Under the pieces are notes generated by a model that was not told where the DNA came from, did not search any database, and saw only the letters and a list, made by a program, of their open reading frames with translations. From positions 501,437 to 565,436 of the forward strand of contig CH003067.1 of assembly GCA_000149265.1 (NCBI GenBank): a DNA stretch of 64,000 nt, given 5' to 3'. Every line of letters begins with the position of its first letter. Position 1 is the stretch's first letter. The stretch comes from Ciona savignyi. Its lineage: Eukaryota > Chordata > Ascidiacea > Phlebobranchia > Cionidae. The position numbers and the translations under genes were made by a program. Positions 1 to 9,693 of this stretch are shown in pieces.

Positions 1-1396
1 GTGGGCAAGACTAGTTTACTTGCTAGGCCGGATCTGGCCCACAGGTCGTAGATTTCCGATCTCTGGCTTACACCATTTACCTAAAAAGCCTTCAGCATAC
101 TTTGTATTCACTCAGCTGCACTCAGCGATATTCCAACCAGCAAGCTGCAGTCATTTTGAAAACCGCGGGAAAAATTGACGTCATAATCACCGACGTCATG
201 ATTGAGAGTTCGTGCGCACCAACCTTGCCGGGAGTGTAAACGTCACTATCAGCATTATGACGTCGAGGCAAAAAATGGAAAACGTTATCGACTACGAAAC
301 TTCTTTTTAAAGGGGGATCAAGTTATGATGAATTTGTTGTTTTTTTTTAACATTTTAATTTTTCATCCAAATTTTTGTTTCGGATAAAATCTGTAACAAG
401 TTTCGGATGGCTTCATTTCTGGGTCACCCCTTTAAGTTCTTTCATTTACTTATATTGGCATAGTAGAAGTTCATAGAACATATGTATGCGTATTCATTAT
501 GTTATCCAATACGTGTAAATACAAATATATATTGATAACGCAAGTCGTCGAATGTTCGTTTTGTAATGCGGTTGATTGGGTTGAATCCTGTTGATCGACA
601 GGTTTCTCACTAATGTCAATTGAAAGCTAGTTGTTTCACCAAGGAGTTTAACATAGATCAGGTAGAACAAGGAAAGGTGGCATGGGTTAAACGTCACCAG
701 GGAAAGGTGTTGTACAAATCTAGTAATTGTCGGTAGCTGTATACTCCAAGATCGTATTGCCGCTAGACCAACTTGAATTTATATAGTTGCTGTACTGTCA
801 AGTAATCGTGAAACAAAATGCCAGTTTGGTCTGCTCGTTGGTGGTTTCCCTTTTAAAAATTGCTTAAAAACAAGTAACCTTCGACGGAAATTGGGAGATT
901 CGCGTTGACATCCGCCATTTTACTTCGAGACATTAACTACTCAGCTTGTCACCTTTTTAGTGGCATTTCGGACAATTAGCCGAAGGTAACTGGTCGGCTG
1001 CTTACGTTTGAGCTTTAATCTGCCACTTAAGGGTTCCCAGTATGCAGAACTAATTTTAAAATCGTATCAACGATGACGAAGGCAACACTAAGGGAATTAC
1101 CTATTTATTTCTGCAACAATTCATACGAATACAAATGATGTGGACACATATGCAAATATGCAATTATGCAATTATTATTGTAACTGTGGCTTTCAAAGGG
1201 TTTGTTTATTAACACCGTTGGTAATAAGACATTTGTAATTATGTTAACATTAAAATCATTGCATAAATGGATTTTTATACAAATACATGGAATCCTAAAA
1301 TATTACTAATAATAGTTTGTAATCTTATATTCACATTGAGACTGGAGGTGACATGAAAGGTAGGTGTGGAAAAAGAAACAGAATGTTTTCCAATTA
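1..1396. repeat. Family A 3' flanking duplication, unit 1
   Basis: This gene-less stretch lies downstream of gene A1 (which is on the minus strand). It recurs with clear similarity at about 2990-4303, 20065-20956, 24880-25889 and partly 27120-27538. The shared landmarks are a G-G-A-T-C-T-G-G-C-C-C-A motif near the start, the block around 480-700 and the block with T-A-T-G-C-A-G-A-A-C near 1040. Small open frames in it are not conserved as proteins, so I see no gene. Confidence 0.75.
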
Positions 1397-1745
1397 TTAT
1401 TTTTTAATCCAATTCCGCCACGCGAAAGACTTGAAACCTGATGGCGGTTTTCGACTTGGATTGGAGCGTTTTACCCTTCCTTGGTTATCTGTGATCTCCT
1501 CATCAGCGAAAAGTAGATCCAGCATCTCTTGTTCTGCCGAACGTCTCTCTCGCTCCATCCTATTAAAAATATTAAAAAATGAAGATTAGACTGCGTTCAA
1601 GAACAACTTAACTCAAATATGTCAATTTAATTGGCACGAATAATGCGTAGAGGAAATGGACTTACTTATTTTCCTGATCAGCAGCTATAACTTCAATAAA
1701 CGCTACCAAGATGACTAAACACAGCAAAACTCGTAGCGGTGACAT
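1397..1745 (-). CDS. Family A secreted propeptide, copy A1
   Basis: This is a two-exon minus-strand gene with exon 1 at 1745-1666 and exon 2 at 1559-1397. The 106-bp intron has a GTAAGT donor and a TAG acceptor. The predicted precursor is 80 aa. Residues 1-22 form a signal peptide (M-S-P-L-R-V then a hydrophobic run ending V-I-A-A). Next comes an acidic pro-region starting D-Q-E-N-K-M-E-R-E-R-R-S and ending Q-G-R-V-K-R. The last 22 residues are basic and aromatic (R-K-P-P-S-G-F ... W-R-N-W-I-K-K). Signal, acidic pro-region and V-K-R before a basic peptide suggest furin-like processing and secretion. The start is the first ATG, 80 nt before a conserved donor, as in every copy. I do not recognise the family by name. 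An antimicrobial or signalling peptide is possible, but function is unknown. It appears intact and has the most tryptophan-rich tail of the family. Confidence 0.75.
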
Positions 1746-2990
1746 CTTTTTTATGTTGTACAAACAGTAAGTACTCAAGTAAACGATTTTTGAGACTGTC
1801 TATTCGGTCCTAAAACTGAAATATATAGGGATTAGCGACTGCATGGCATTTCCGGCAAGATTTGTCCAAAACATGTTCTGTTATATTCTGTCACGAATTA
1901 AAGGTCAGTCGACAGCAGTATTCATGATCTCAGCACATTTGATATTTCATGTACTTCGTCCGACCGAACAGGAAATTATCGTCTTACAAATAAAGTGATG
2001 AAACTTATGAGTAAACCGAACGTTGCATTGCTTGACAACAGCAAGTGAATAAAGACACCGACATCTTAATGATTAATTGGACCTGCACTGGTATATATCG
2101 CATAACATACATTTCAAGCATTCAACTTCTTTATCATTACTAAATTTGTATTAAAAAGAGTTGTTCGTCGGAAAATACACTGGAATATTGAAATATCCTT
2201 TTTAGGTCAAACTTGTATAGGTGGGCACATTAGCTATTATGCAATGAATATAACGTGGTATATTCAATAAAAATCGATAACCCCCAGATTTAGTTCCCTA
2301 GTTTTATTGAGGAGTTTTCCGTCTTCAGTCGTTTCTTCTTTTTAGGTTTGCCAATCTAAAGGCAGTTTTTGACAAAACCCACTACCCTACCTTATTCCAA
2401 TATATGCTTAAATCATGTACGGTGCTATATATGTTACATGTTACCACTGAACTACACGATTCCCGCACTCTATCTGCCATATTATACCATTGTTAAAGTA
2501 GAGCGAGTTATAGAGTGATGTTTTAAAACTGAAAACGGCGGCTGTATTTCCTATGGTGTCATGTGTATACATAGGAAGGGTTAAAACTGTATCAACAACT
2601 TGATATTTTATTTTTCCTAGTGGGTTTAACACTTCGATTCATCACAAATCAACGTATATCGAGCTTTTTTTGCTTAGGTTGAAAATATTCATATTTATCC
2701 ACAGACCTGTGGAAAGGCACATGGCATTACAGCGCCCTCATTTGGCAAAGTATTGTCGTTCAGCATTCAGGCTACAGTAGCTATTGCAGTAATATTTAAT
2801 GTTACTCTAATTTTTTTTTGTAAAATCACAGTATAAACGTAACACCCTTACTTGGGTATAAACATTAGTAGAAATATACTAACAAAAAGTGATCATAACA
2901 AATACACCAAATACTCATATTGTTAGGAGGGAAAATTTACAAAACTGTAGCACTCAGGCCAGATAGTTACTTTAGTTAGTTAAGGAGCTG
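1746..2990. other. 5' flank of A1 and gene-less spacer
   Basis: The first 250 bases upstream of A1 keep family promoter features seen at other copies: a TATA-like stretch near 1822, a T-T-T-C-C-G-G box near 1850 and a conserved A-A-C-N-N-G-T-T-C-T-G-T-T-A-T-A-T-T block near 1870-1890. Further out, 2745-2945 matches 7890-8060, the sequence directly upstream of the receptor exon. I see no convincing gene in the rest. Confidence 0.5.
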
Positions 2991-4303
2991 TGAGCCAGAT
3001 GAGTTTACTTGCAAGAACGGATCTGGCCCATTTAAACTAGATTTCTGGCTTCTGGCTTTCTGGCTTCTGGACCATTTACCTAAGAAACTCACAACATACT
3101 TTGTACTCACTCAGCTGCACTCAGCGATATTCCAACCAGTCACCGACGTCATGATTGAGAGTTCGTGCGCACCAACCATGCCGGAAGTGTAGACGTCACA
3201 ATCAGCATTATTATGTCAAAAAATGGAAACCGTTACCGACCACGAAACTTCTTTTTAGAGAGGATTAAGTTATGACGATTTTTTTAACATTCTAATTTTT
3301 TATCCAAATTTTTGTTTCGAATAAAATCTGTAACAAGTTTCAGATGGCTTCATTTCTAGGTCACCCCTTCAAGTTCTTTTAATTACGAACAATAGAATTA
3401 TAGAAGTTCATAGAACATATGTATGCGTATTTATTATGTTACCCAACACGTGTAAATACAAATATATATTAATAAGACAAGTCGTCGAATGTTCGCTTTG
3501 TAATGCGGTTGATTGGGTTGAATCCTGTTGATCGACAGGTTTCTCACTAATATTAATTGAAAGCTCGTTGTTTCACCAAGATCTTTAACATAGGTTAGGT
3601 AGAACAAGGAAAGGTTGCGTGGGTAAAACGTCACCAGGGAAAGGTGTTGTAGAAAGCTAGTAACTGCCGGTAGCTGTAATTACTCCGCCAGACTAACTTG
3701 AATTTGTAGTTGCTGTACTGTCACTTAATCGTAAAACAAAATGGTCAGTTTTGTCTACGCGTTGGTCAGTTATCTAGAAACATTCGATTTCATCTGGGTA
3801 TTAATTTGTTCGTTGTTGGATTTTTTTCGAAAATTGCGTAAAAACAAGTAATCGAACCTTTCGTTGGAAATTGGGTGATTCGCGTTGACATCCGCCAGTT
3901 TACTTTCGGACATTAACTGCCCATCTGATCAGCTTCTTAGTGGCATGTCGGACAGCCGAAGGTAGCTATTCGTACGTTTGACCTTCAATCAGCTACCCTA
4001 ATGGTTTCCTAATATGCAGAACCAATTTTAAATCGCCTCAATGATGAATAAGGCAACATTGTTAAGGGAATTACCCATTTATTTGTGCACCAATTCACAC
4101 TATTGGCGTGGACACCTGGTAATTATGCAATTATTAATGTAAGGGTGGCTTGCATCAGGTTTGTTTATTCACATGGTTGGTATATATAAATACATTAAAT
4201 CCTAAAATACTTTTAATAAGAGTATTTTATCTTACATTTACATTAAGCTTGAAGGTGACATGACAATAAAATGTGGAAAAAGTAACAGAATGTTTTCAAA
4301 TTA
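2991..4303. repeat. Family A 3' flanking duplication, unit 2
   Basis: This is a direct repeat of roughly 1-1396, at a spacing of about 2.9 kb, lying downstream of gene A2. It is diverged by many substitutions and small indels. No gene is visible. Confidence 0.75.
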
Positions 4304-4656
4304 CTAGTTTTTAATCCAATTCCGCGACGACAAATGCTTGAAACCTATTTTTGGAGGCCGCTCTTTAAAAGATTGTTTCACTCTTTCTTCTTGGTTATCT
4401 GTGATCGCCTCATCAGCGGAAACAAAATCCAGCATCTCTTGTTCTGCTGAACGTCTTTTTCGCTCCATCCTAATCAGCGATTAAAAACATGAAGATTAAG
4501 CTAGGTTTGTAAACAACTTCATTTAAATATTTAAATTGGAAATGTTCGAATAGTTGCCTAAAGGAAATAGGCTTACTTATTTTCCTGATCAGCAGCAATA
4601 ACTTCAATAAACGCCATCAAAATGGCAAAACATAGCAAAACCCGTATCGGTGACAT
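4304..4656 (-). CDS. Family A secreted propeptide, copy A2 (dibasic site lost)
   Basis: Two minus-strand exons, 4656-4577 and 4469-4304, are separated by a 107-bp intron (GTAAGC donor, TAG acceptor). The predicted precursor is 81 aa. It has a signal peptide of about 22 residues, the acidic pro-region with M-E-R-K-R-R-S-A-E-Q-E-M, then E-E-R-V-K-Q and a 22-residue tail with R-P-P-K-I-G-F and R-N-W-I-K-N. The K-R cleavage pair of the other copies is K-Q here, and the pro-region reads A-D-E-A instead of A-D-E-E. The reading frame and splice sites are intact, so the gene may be transcribed. If cleavage at V-K-R matters, release of the tail should be impaired. It is a tandem neighbour of A1 in the same orientation, within a duplicated unit of about 2.9 kb. 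Confidence 0.72.
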
Positions 4657-5465
4657 CTCTTTTGTTGTACAATAAGTAAGTACTCAAGACGTTCTGTTAT
4701 ATTCTGTCACGAATTAAAGGTCCACCGAGACTAGATTAAATGACCACTGCACATATTTAATTTTTCATTTTTTTAGCCCAACCGAACAGGATATTATCGT
4801 CTACAAATGAAGTCACGTAGCATTATTTTGTGACGTGGTGCTTTGCACGACTGGGCAAACAGCAAATAAATAAAAATACCTACAGCTTAACGATTTATTA
4901 GACCGGCACTTTTTTGATATATTGCATTACGTATTTTTCAACCAACTCGATATTCTTTAACTTTACTTGAATTTAAATTATAATAGGTTGTTCCATGTGC
5001 ACAAATTTGACAATAATATACTTTTTAACTGAACATAACAGTTTGTTTTGTTTGTCCACTTATAGACCATCAGGATGTAAACTTGCAAAAATATGGCAAA
5101 CACACAATTTTCATAAAAAAAAAACATAAATAACAAGTTTGGTATGATTTTAATGTTAAAAAAACACAAATAACAAGTTTGGTAATGTAGTTTATATAGA
5201 AATTTTGATACCATATGCGCAAAAACGGCATTTCAGTTAATCCACGACGGCTGAGTTATTCAGTTATCATCTCATGACGTCATTGATAGTTATCACCTCA
5301 TAACGTCATTGGCACTTAAAGATGGCGTATAACCCATTAAGACCTCTATGCGCGACAGGATGTGACGAATGGCACCCTTAGTAATTGTTTTTAAACGATG
5401 TTCTCATTTATCTGTGTCGTTTTGTAATAGTGGAGAGTATAAGCCTATATTTAAAATAAGATGTG
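4657..5465. repeat. A2 upstream flank and duplicated spacer
   Basis: Bases about 4670-4960 are family A upstream sequence. Bases about 4975-5465 are a second duplicated block, seen again at about 28275-28770, that includes the A-T-A-A-C-A-A-G-T-T-T-G-G-T-A repeats. No gene is seen. Confidence 0.6.
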
Positions 5466-5701
5466 GGTCTGTTTATTTACTTGCTGTTTGGTCAGTCGTG
5501 CAAAGGACCCGTCAGCAAGTGCTTCATGACTTCATTTGAAGACGATAATTTCCTGTTCGGTTGGGCTAAATAAATGTATCTTTAAATATGTGCATTTAAA
5601 AGGTAAAACCTGATTTCGGCGTTTGTATAATTCGTGATAAAATATAATGGAACGTTTTTTTGGACAAATCTTCCCGGAAATCACCATGCGGTCGCTAATC
5701 C

Positions 5702-5737
<36 letters not shown>

Positions 5738-5790
5738 TGTATATATATGAGTTTTGGGACCAAATAAACACTAATTCTTAAAAATCGTTT
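5466..5790 (+). promoter_or_regulatory. Orphan family A promoter, plus strand
   Basis: The sequence matches the region upstream of A7 (33042-33350) in order: the G-C-T-G-T-T-T-G-G-T-C start, a T-T-C-C-C-G-G-A-A box at about 5674, a TATA stretch and the A-C-C-A-A-A-T-A-A block. It stops just before the place where exon 1 would begin and is joined to unrelated spacer. It therefore looks like a promoter that has lost its gene. Confidence 0.6.
5703..5737. repeat. (TA)n microsatellite
   Basis: About 17 TA dinucleotides in a row sit at the TATA position of the orphan family A promoter. They may be an expansion of the promoter's own TATATATA. Confidence 0.9.
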
Positions 5791-6295
5791 ACACGAAAAG
5801 CACTACTGACTAAAGCCTCGGTTGCACGAACTTGGCAAAGAGCAAGTAAAAGGCATAAATCTTAATGATTATGCTCTAGTAATAGAATGATCAAGGAATA
5901 GAATGTGCTTTTGCCACCGCCAAGTTTTTATTGTCTAGTCAAAATGCAACCTTAATGGTTAAAGAAGACACGCTCCTTTTCCTTTTTATCCGTTTATAGT
6001 CGTTGTACTATTTATTTACAGGAATAAAAAAATACCCAGGAAAAAGGTCTGCTTAACAACTACTCGTTTCCAAAGGTCGGCGATATTTAACTAATGGTGG
6101 TAGGCCTAATACCAATACTTCGATCTCTCAACTCCTTATACCAGACTAAAGGCATTTTATTAAACCATCTTCTCAATTATTTATTATGTTAAATATTACT
6201 AAGAGTAGTAGAATTTTTTTATAACCAATTAAACAAATACGCATATTGTAAAGACTGGTTTAAAAAACTGTAGCACTCGGTAGGTTATATAATTA
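5791..6295. other. Gene-less spacer
   Basis: Part of this stretch (about 5780-5945) recurs at about 21445-21610. I see no open frame or RNA gene that stands out. Confidence 0.5.
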
Positions 6296-6990
6296 TGGGT
6301 CCCATTTGGAAAAATTTTTGTGGACGCCAAAAACCAAAACTGTAGGAATCTAAAAATTGCTTTTGGGGGCATAGCGCCTAAAAGACTAGTCCATTTTTAA
6401 TCAGATTTGGTGAAATGTAAGTGCATTAACCACTGATTTAACACTTGGAAGAAATAAAAAAAATATTTAGGGAAATACCCTAAAAACAAGATTTTGTCCT
6501 CAAATAATGATTGTAACAGGCATGCCATGTCGCTCCCACACCTAGCAAAATAAGTAATGATATCGCAATAACAATTTTTCGTTTGTTAGACCAACATGGT
6601 TTATATATGTAGAAATCAAAATTTTAGGTGATAAATCAGGGGAATTCCTGGGACGTTAAAAACTAAAACGGTATTTAAAAAAAGCTTTTTTGGTCAACCT
6701 TTTTTGGTCATAGCGCTTAAACGGCTGCTCCAATTTGAGTCAGATTTGGTAGAATATAAGTGTACTAGCCACTGATTTAACACTTAAAATAAATAATAAA
6801 AATTAGCTTGAAAAATACCATAAAAAATAAGATTTTGTTCTCAAATCATGATTCTGACAGGATTCCCCGAATAAGTTATGAAAAACTAAATCGGGCCGTT
6901 TTGGGAATTTAGCATCATTTCACTACAGCCTTTGAAAAGAAGCTTTACTTCAAATCATTGGTGGTAAATGTTCGTAAATCTAACACGGTT
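6296..6990 (+). mobile_element. Truncated Helentron-like element
   Basis: It begins with the terminal block A-T-G-G-G-T-C-C-C-A-T-T-T seen at 30997. About two diverged copies of the internal repeat follow, with their C-A-T-A-G-C-G-C-C/T-T-A-A landmark and A-T-G-A-T-T-G-T/C-G-A-C-A-G-G. The C-T-C-T-C-T-A-G end is missing, so this is a partial copy. Confidence 0.6.
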
Positions 6991-8060
6991 GTTCTTTTTT
7001 TAATTGTATAACACATTTTGTATGGTTTTATCCAAACAAAATTGATATACTGTTTAACCCATATACGTTTATGCAAGAACAATTGGTATAATGTTTAAAC
7101 CATATACGTTTATGCAAGCACAATAGGTGTAGTGTTTAAACGATATACGTTTATGTTAAATAACCGAATAGACAACAAGTAAACATAGACACCGACACCT
7201 TAATGATTAGTTGGAACTGCACTTTTGGTGTGTATTGCATAACATACATTTCATGTATTTGACTTCTTTAACTTTACTAGAATTTGAATGAGGAGATGTT
7301 CAAGGAGACGTTCAACCAATTGATCTAACTATCTCTTTAATGCATAGTGACATTACAAAAAGGCTGTCAATCAAAATCCTGCCACAGAAAGTCTTAGATT
7401 TTTAACAATTTAAAATTGAAGTGTGGAACCGCATTATAAACACAAAATCTTTCACATTTTTTATTAAAAATTTTGATAAGGTAAGCCTGCTTACATTGAT
7501 AACCCTTTCCCATTAAAACATCTAGAAAATGCACAATCAACACTTTTATTTTACGGAGAACTGCTCCACTTTTACAAAACTTGACGGCTGAGTAAGAACA
7601 CCGACGCCAAATCTAGCACATACGCGAGCTCACCAGCACTACCCCAAGTGACACGCGCGATCATGGATTCCACTCACCAGGTGAAGCTCTTCCATTACGA
7701 TGGCAGGTTCCAGTGGTTCCAGCAGACGAAGTGTGTACGGTCGTGTGGCAGAATGGTTAACGCGACCGATACATACATTATAACCAACGCTTCGGCCATT
7801 CAAATTACAATCACGCAAGCTTAAGTTGAATTAGTGGTGAAAAAGCCAAAGTTGGTGGAAATAACACAGCAGGGATTTGGCACAGTCTTGCCATTTAACA
7901 CTTTATTTGATGTTACTCTCATTGTTTCTAAAATTATTGTATAAAGGCAACACTTTTACGAGAATACAAACATTTGGAGTAGAATAATACTATCAAAAGT
8001 TATATATGTTCATAACGAATACACGAAATACGCATAATATTAGAAGGAAAGATTTATAAA
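6991..8060. repeat. Family A flank duplications upstream of the receptor exon
   Basis: This is a mosaic of family A flanking DNA. Bases 7170-7520 match 24250-24500 and 26580-26900. Bases 7600-7870 match 24530-24850. Bases 7890-8060 match 2745-2945. Bases 7739-7775 hold a tRNA-like piece (T-G-T-G-G-C-A-G-A-A-T-G-G-T-T-A-A). Bases 7664-7734 and their copy at 24580-24652 contain a short, fairly GC-rich open stretch (M-D-S-T-H-Q-V-x-L-F-H-Y-D-G). It may be a captured exon fragment, but I cannot identify it. Confidence 0.55.
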
Positions 8061-8078
8061 ACACGATTAAAACAAGAC

Positions 8079-9233
8079 ATGATTAAACACCCAGCGCTAA
8101 AAGGAATGGTATGGCTAATGTCGCAGCTAGCGTTATGGGGAAACGCGTATGTGATCGCGGTAACTTGTTTCACTGTGTTGAAGAATCACCGAACGCCACC
8201 TATACAGCGGATTAACAATGTTTCAATGATAAACAACGTGTTGATACTAAATCTCGCTGTCGCAGATTTCTTAGTGGGTGTTGCATTGATTATTGTAGCC
8301 TCGATGTCGGTAAAATTGTCCGGGCAGTATTGCAGGCTGGACAAAGTGTGGAGGACGACCGTGTTATGTGTCGTGGTAGGGTCCCTTACCTCGCTTTCAA
8401 GCGAGTCTTTGGTTCTTACACTGGTCTGCATGGCGGCCTACAGGGCCTACACCATATTCTTTCCCATTGCTAGCCGAACGGTCAAAATTAAAGGGGCACT
8501 GATGTGTATCTTGTTAATTTGGATCGCAACTTTTACTCTAGCACTGCTACCATTCTCACGATATCTCTCCCCGTATATGGTAACTGGGGCAGTCATATTA
8601 AACAGTCAGTTTTTCCACAACGACAGCGTAAGTCTTGGTGAATTGACTTCGTTCGCCGAACGTGCTGCGTTGTTAAGCAATTCCAACGCTACAGCGATTC
8701 CGCCTCTCTGGTATGATCTGGATCGTTATTTGGAGACAAATTACCCCGAGCACGCGCCTATAGTGATTGGTTTGTTCGGCTACTACAGCGCAAACGCGGT
8801 TTGCATCCCGAGGTACTTTCTTCTGCCCCAGGAGAAGTTGCTTAATGTGTTAACAGTGTTTGTCGTCAGCTTCAATTTCACCGCCCTGTTGTTCATTTCG
8901 GTAACATACGCTGCGATGCATCGGCGTTTGTCGCACAAATCCCCTGCTCTCAACGCCAACACTCATCGGAAAGGAACTCGGACAATGCAACGCAAAATAA
9001 CAGTTTTAATTCTTACAGACATGTGTTGCTGGTTACCGATATGTCTGCTTACATTTATTTCGATTGGGAACCGAAATTTGAATCCGACTTTCTCGCAATT
9101 CGCCTACGCGGTTTCGGCTACTGTACTTCTGCCGATTAACAGTTCTCTTAATCCACTTATTTATTCTGGTTTGCATACTAAGCTCTGGAACGCAATGAAT
9201 TTGCTTTACCAACGCACAAAACCAAAGAAATAA
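8079..9233 (+). CDS. LGR/relaxin-receptor-like 7TM receptor, single exon, no ectodomain
   Basis: This 384-codon rhodopsin-class GPCR has all seven segments. TM1 carries G-N (N22) and TM2 carries N-L-A-V-A-D (58-63). W-R-T-T-V-L-C (C97) precedes TM3 with S-S-E-S. W148 is in TM4 and C242 in ECL2. C-W-L-P (317-320) is in TM6, and L-P-I-N-S-S-L-N-P-L-I-Y (351-362) is in TM7. The W-R-T...C, S-S-E and L-P-I-N-S-x-L-N-P features are those of leucine-rich-repeat receptors (LGR, relaxin-receptor branch). There are three oddities. The D/E-R-Y position reads Y-R-A (121-123). ECL2 carries about 65 extra residues, with N-glycosylation sequons at N181 and N203. There is almost no N-terminus, with TM1 starting near residue 9. 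An in-frame stop lies about 65 bases upstream, and that upstream DNA is duplicated family A flank. An AATAAA lies at 9270. It is either a free-standing truncated receptor or the captured last exon of a larger gene. Confidence 0.85.
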   Translation: MIKHPALKGMVWLMSQLALWGNAYVIAVTCFTVLKNHRTPPIQRINNVSMINNVLILNLAVADFLVGVALIIVASMSVKLSGQYCRLDKVWRTTVLCVVVGSLTSLSSESLVLTLVCMAAYRAYTIFFPIASRTVKIKGALMCILLIWIATFTLALLPFSRYLSPYMVTGAVILNSQFFHNDSVSLGELTSFAERAALLSNSNATAIPPLWYDLDRYLETNYPEHAPIVIGLFGYYSANAVCIPRYFLLPQEKLLNVLTVFVVSFNFTALLFISVTYAAMHRRLSHKSPALNANTHRKGTRTMQRKITVLILTDMCCWLPICLLTFISIGNRNLNPTFSQFAYAVSATVLLPINSSLNPLIYSGLHTKLWNAMNLLYQRTKPKK

Positions 9234-9290
9234 AGCCAGCTATGCCAAACCAAAGCCTGTTTTATTTTAAATAAACTGAAATATAATTAT

Positions 9291-9355
9291 TTTGACTATT
9301 TTTAAAAAATAATTATTTTGACTATTTTTAAAAAATAATTATTTTGACTATTTTT
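9291..9355. repeat. Short tandem repeat, about 26 bp x 2.5
   Basis: The unit A-T-A-A-T-T-A-T-T-T-T-G-A-C-T-A-T-T-T-T is repeated just downstream of the receptor's polyadenylation signal. Confidence 0.8.
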
Positions 9356-9405
9356 GTGAATATTACGTAGTTGTGTGGTTTCTCGTTACTAAATATAACT
9401 TTATA

Positions 9406-9600
9406 CTAGAGAGTGTCAACCACGTGTTTAACCTGTTTTGTAAAACACATGTTGTATACCCTATATTCATGCTACAGAGTCCCCAACCACAATTTGTATT
9501 TTATACACCAAGTATGTAGTTTGTTTCTGCAAGCATAAACGCATGGGTCCCAGAGTTATCAGGCCAAACATATTTTTCATGTTCCATGTGGATAGAGTTT
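9406..9600 (+). mobile_element. Helentron-like element, CTAG-end fragment
   Basis: It starts C-T-A-G-A-G-A-G-T-G-T-C-A-A-C-C and shares about 190 bp with the ends at 29185 and 46031, including the G-C-A-A-G-C-A-T-A-A-A-C-G-C-A-T-G-G block. The rest of the element is absent. Confidence 0.7.
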
Positions 9601-9693
9601 TTGTTCAAATATTTTACCTCACGATCCGTTGATAACTCAATTATTATTCATTTAAAAATTAAAACAATATTTAAATTGAGATATTTAGTTTAT

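Noticed and set aside
497..3634. Similar minus-strand 66-codon frames at 497-697 and 3434-3634 (and a related one at 20353)
   Set aside because: They are conserved only as duplicated flank. The starts have no support, and the frame is broken in the 24.9-kb copy.
8186..8431. Minus-strand open frame opposite the receptor
   Set aside because: It is a shadow of the receptor coding strand with no family resemblance.
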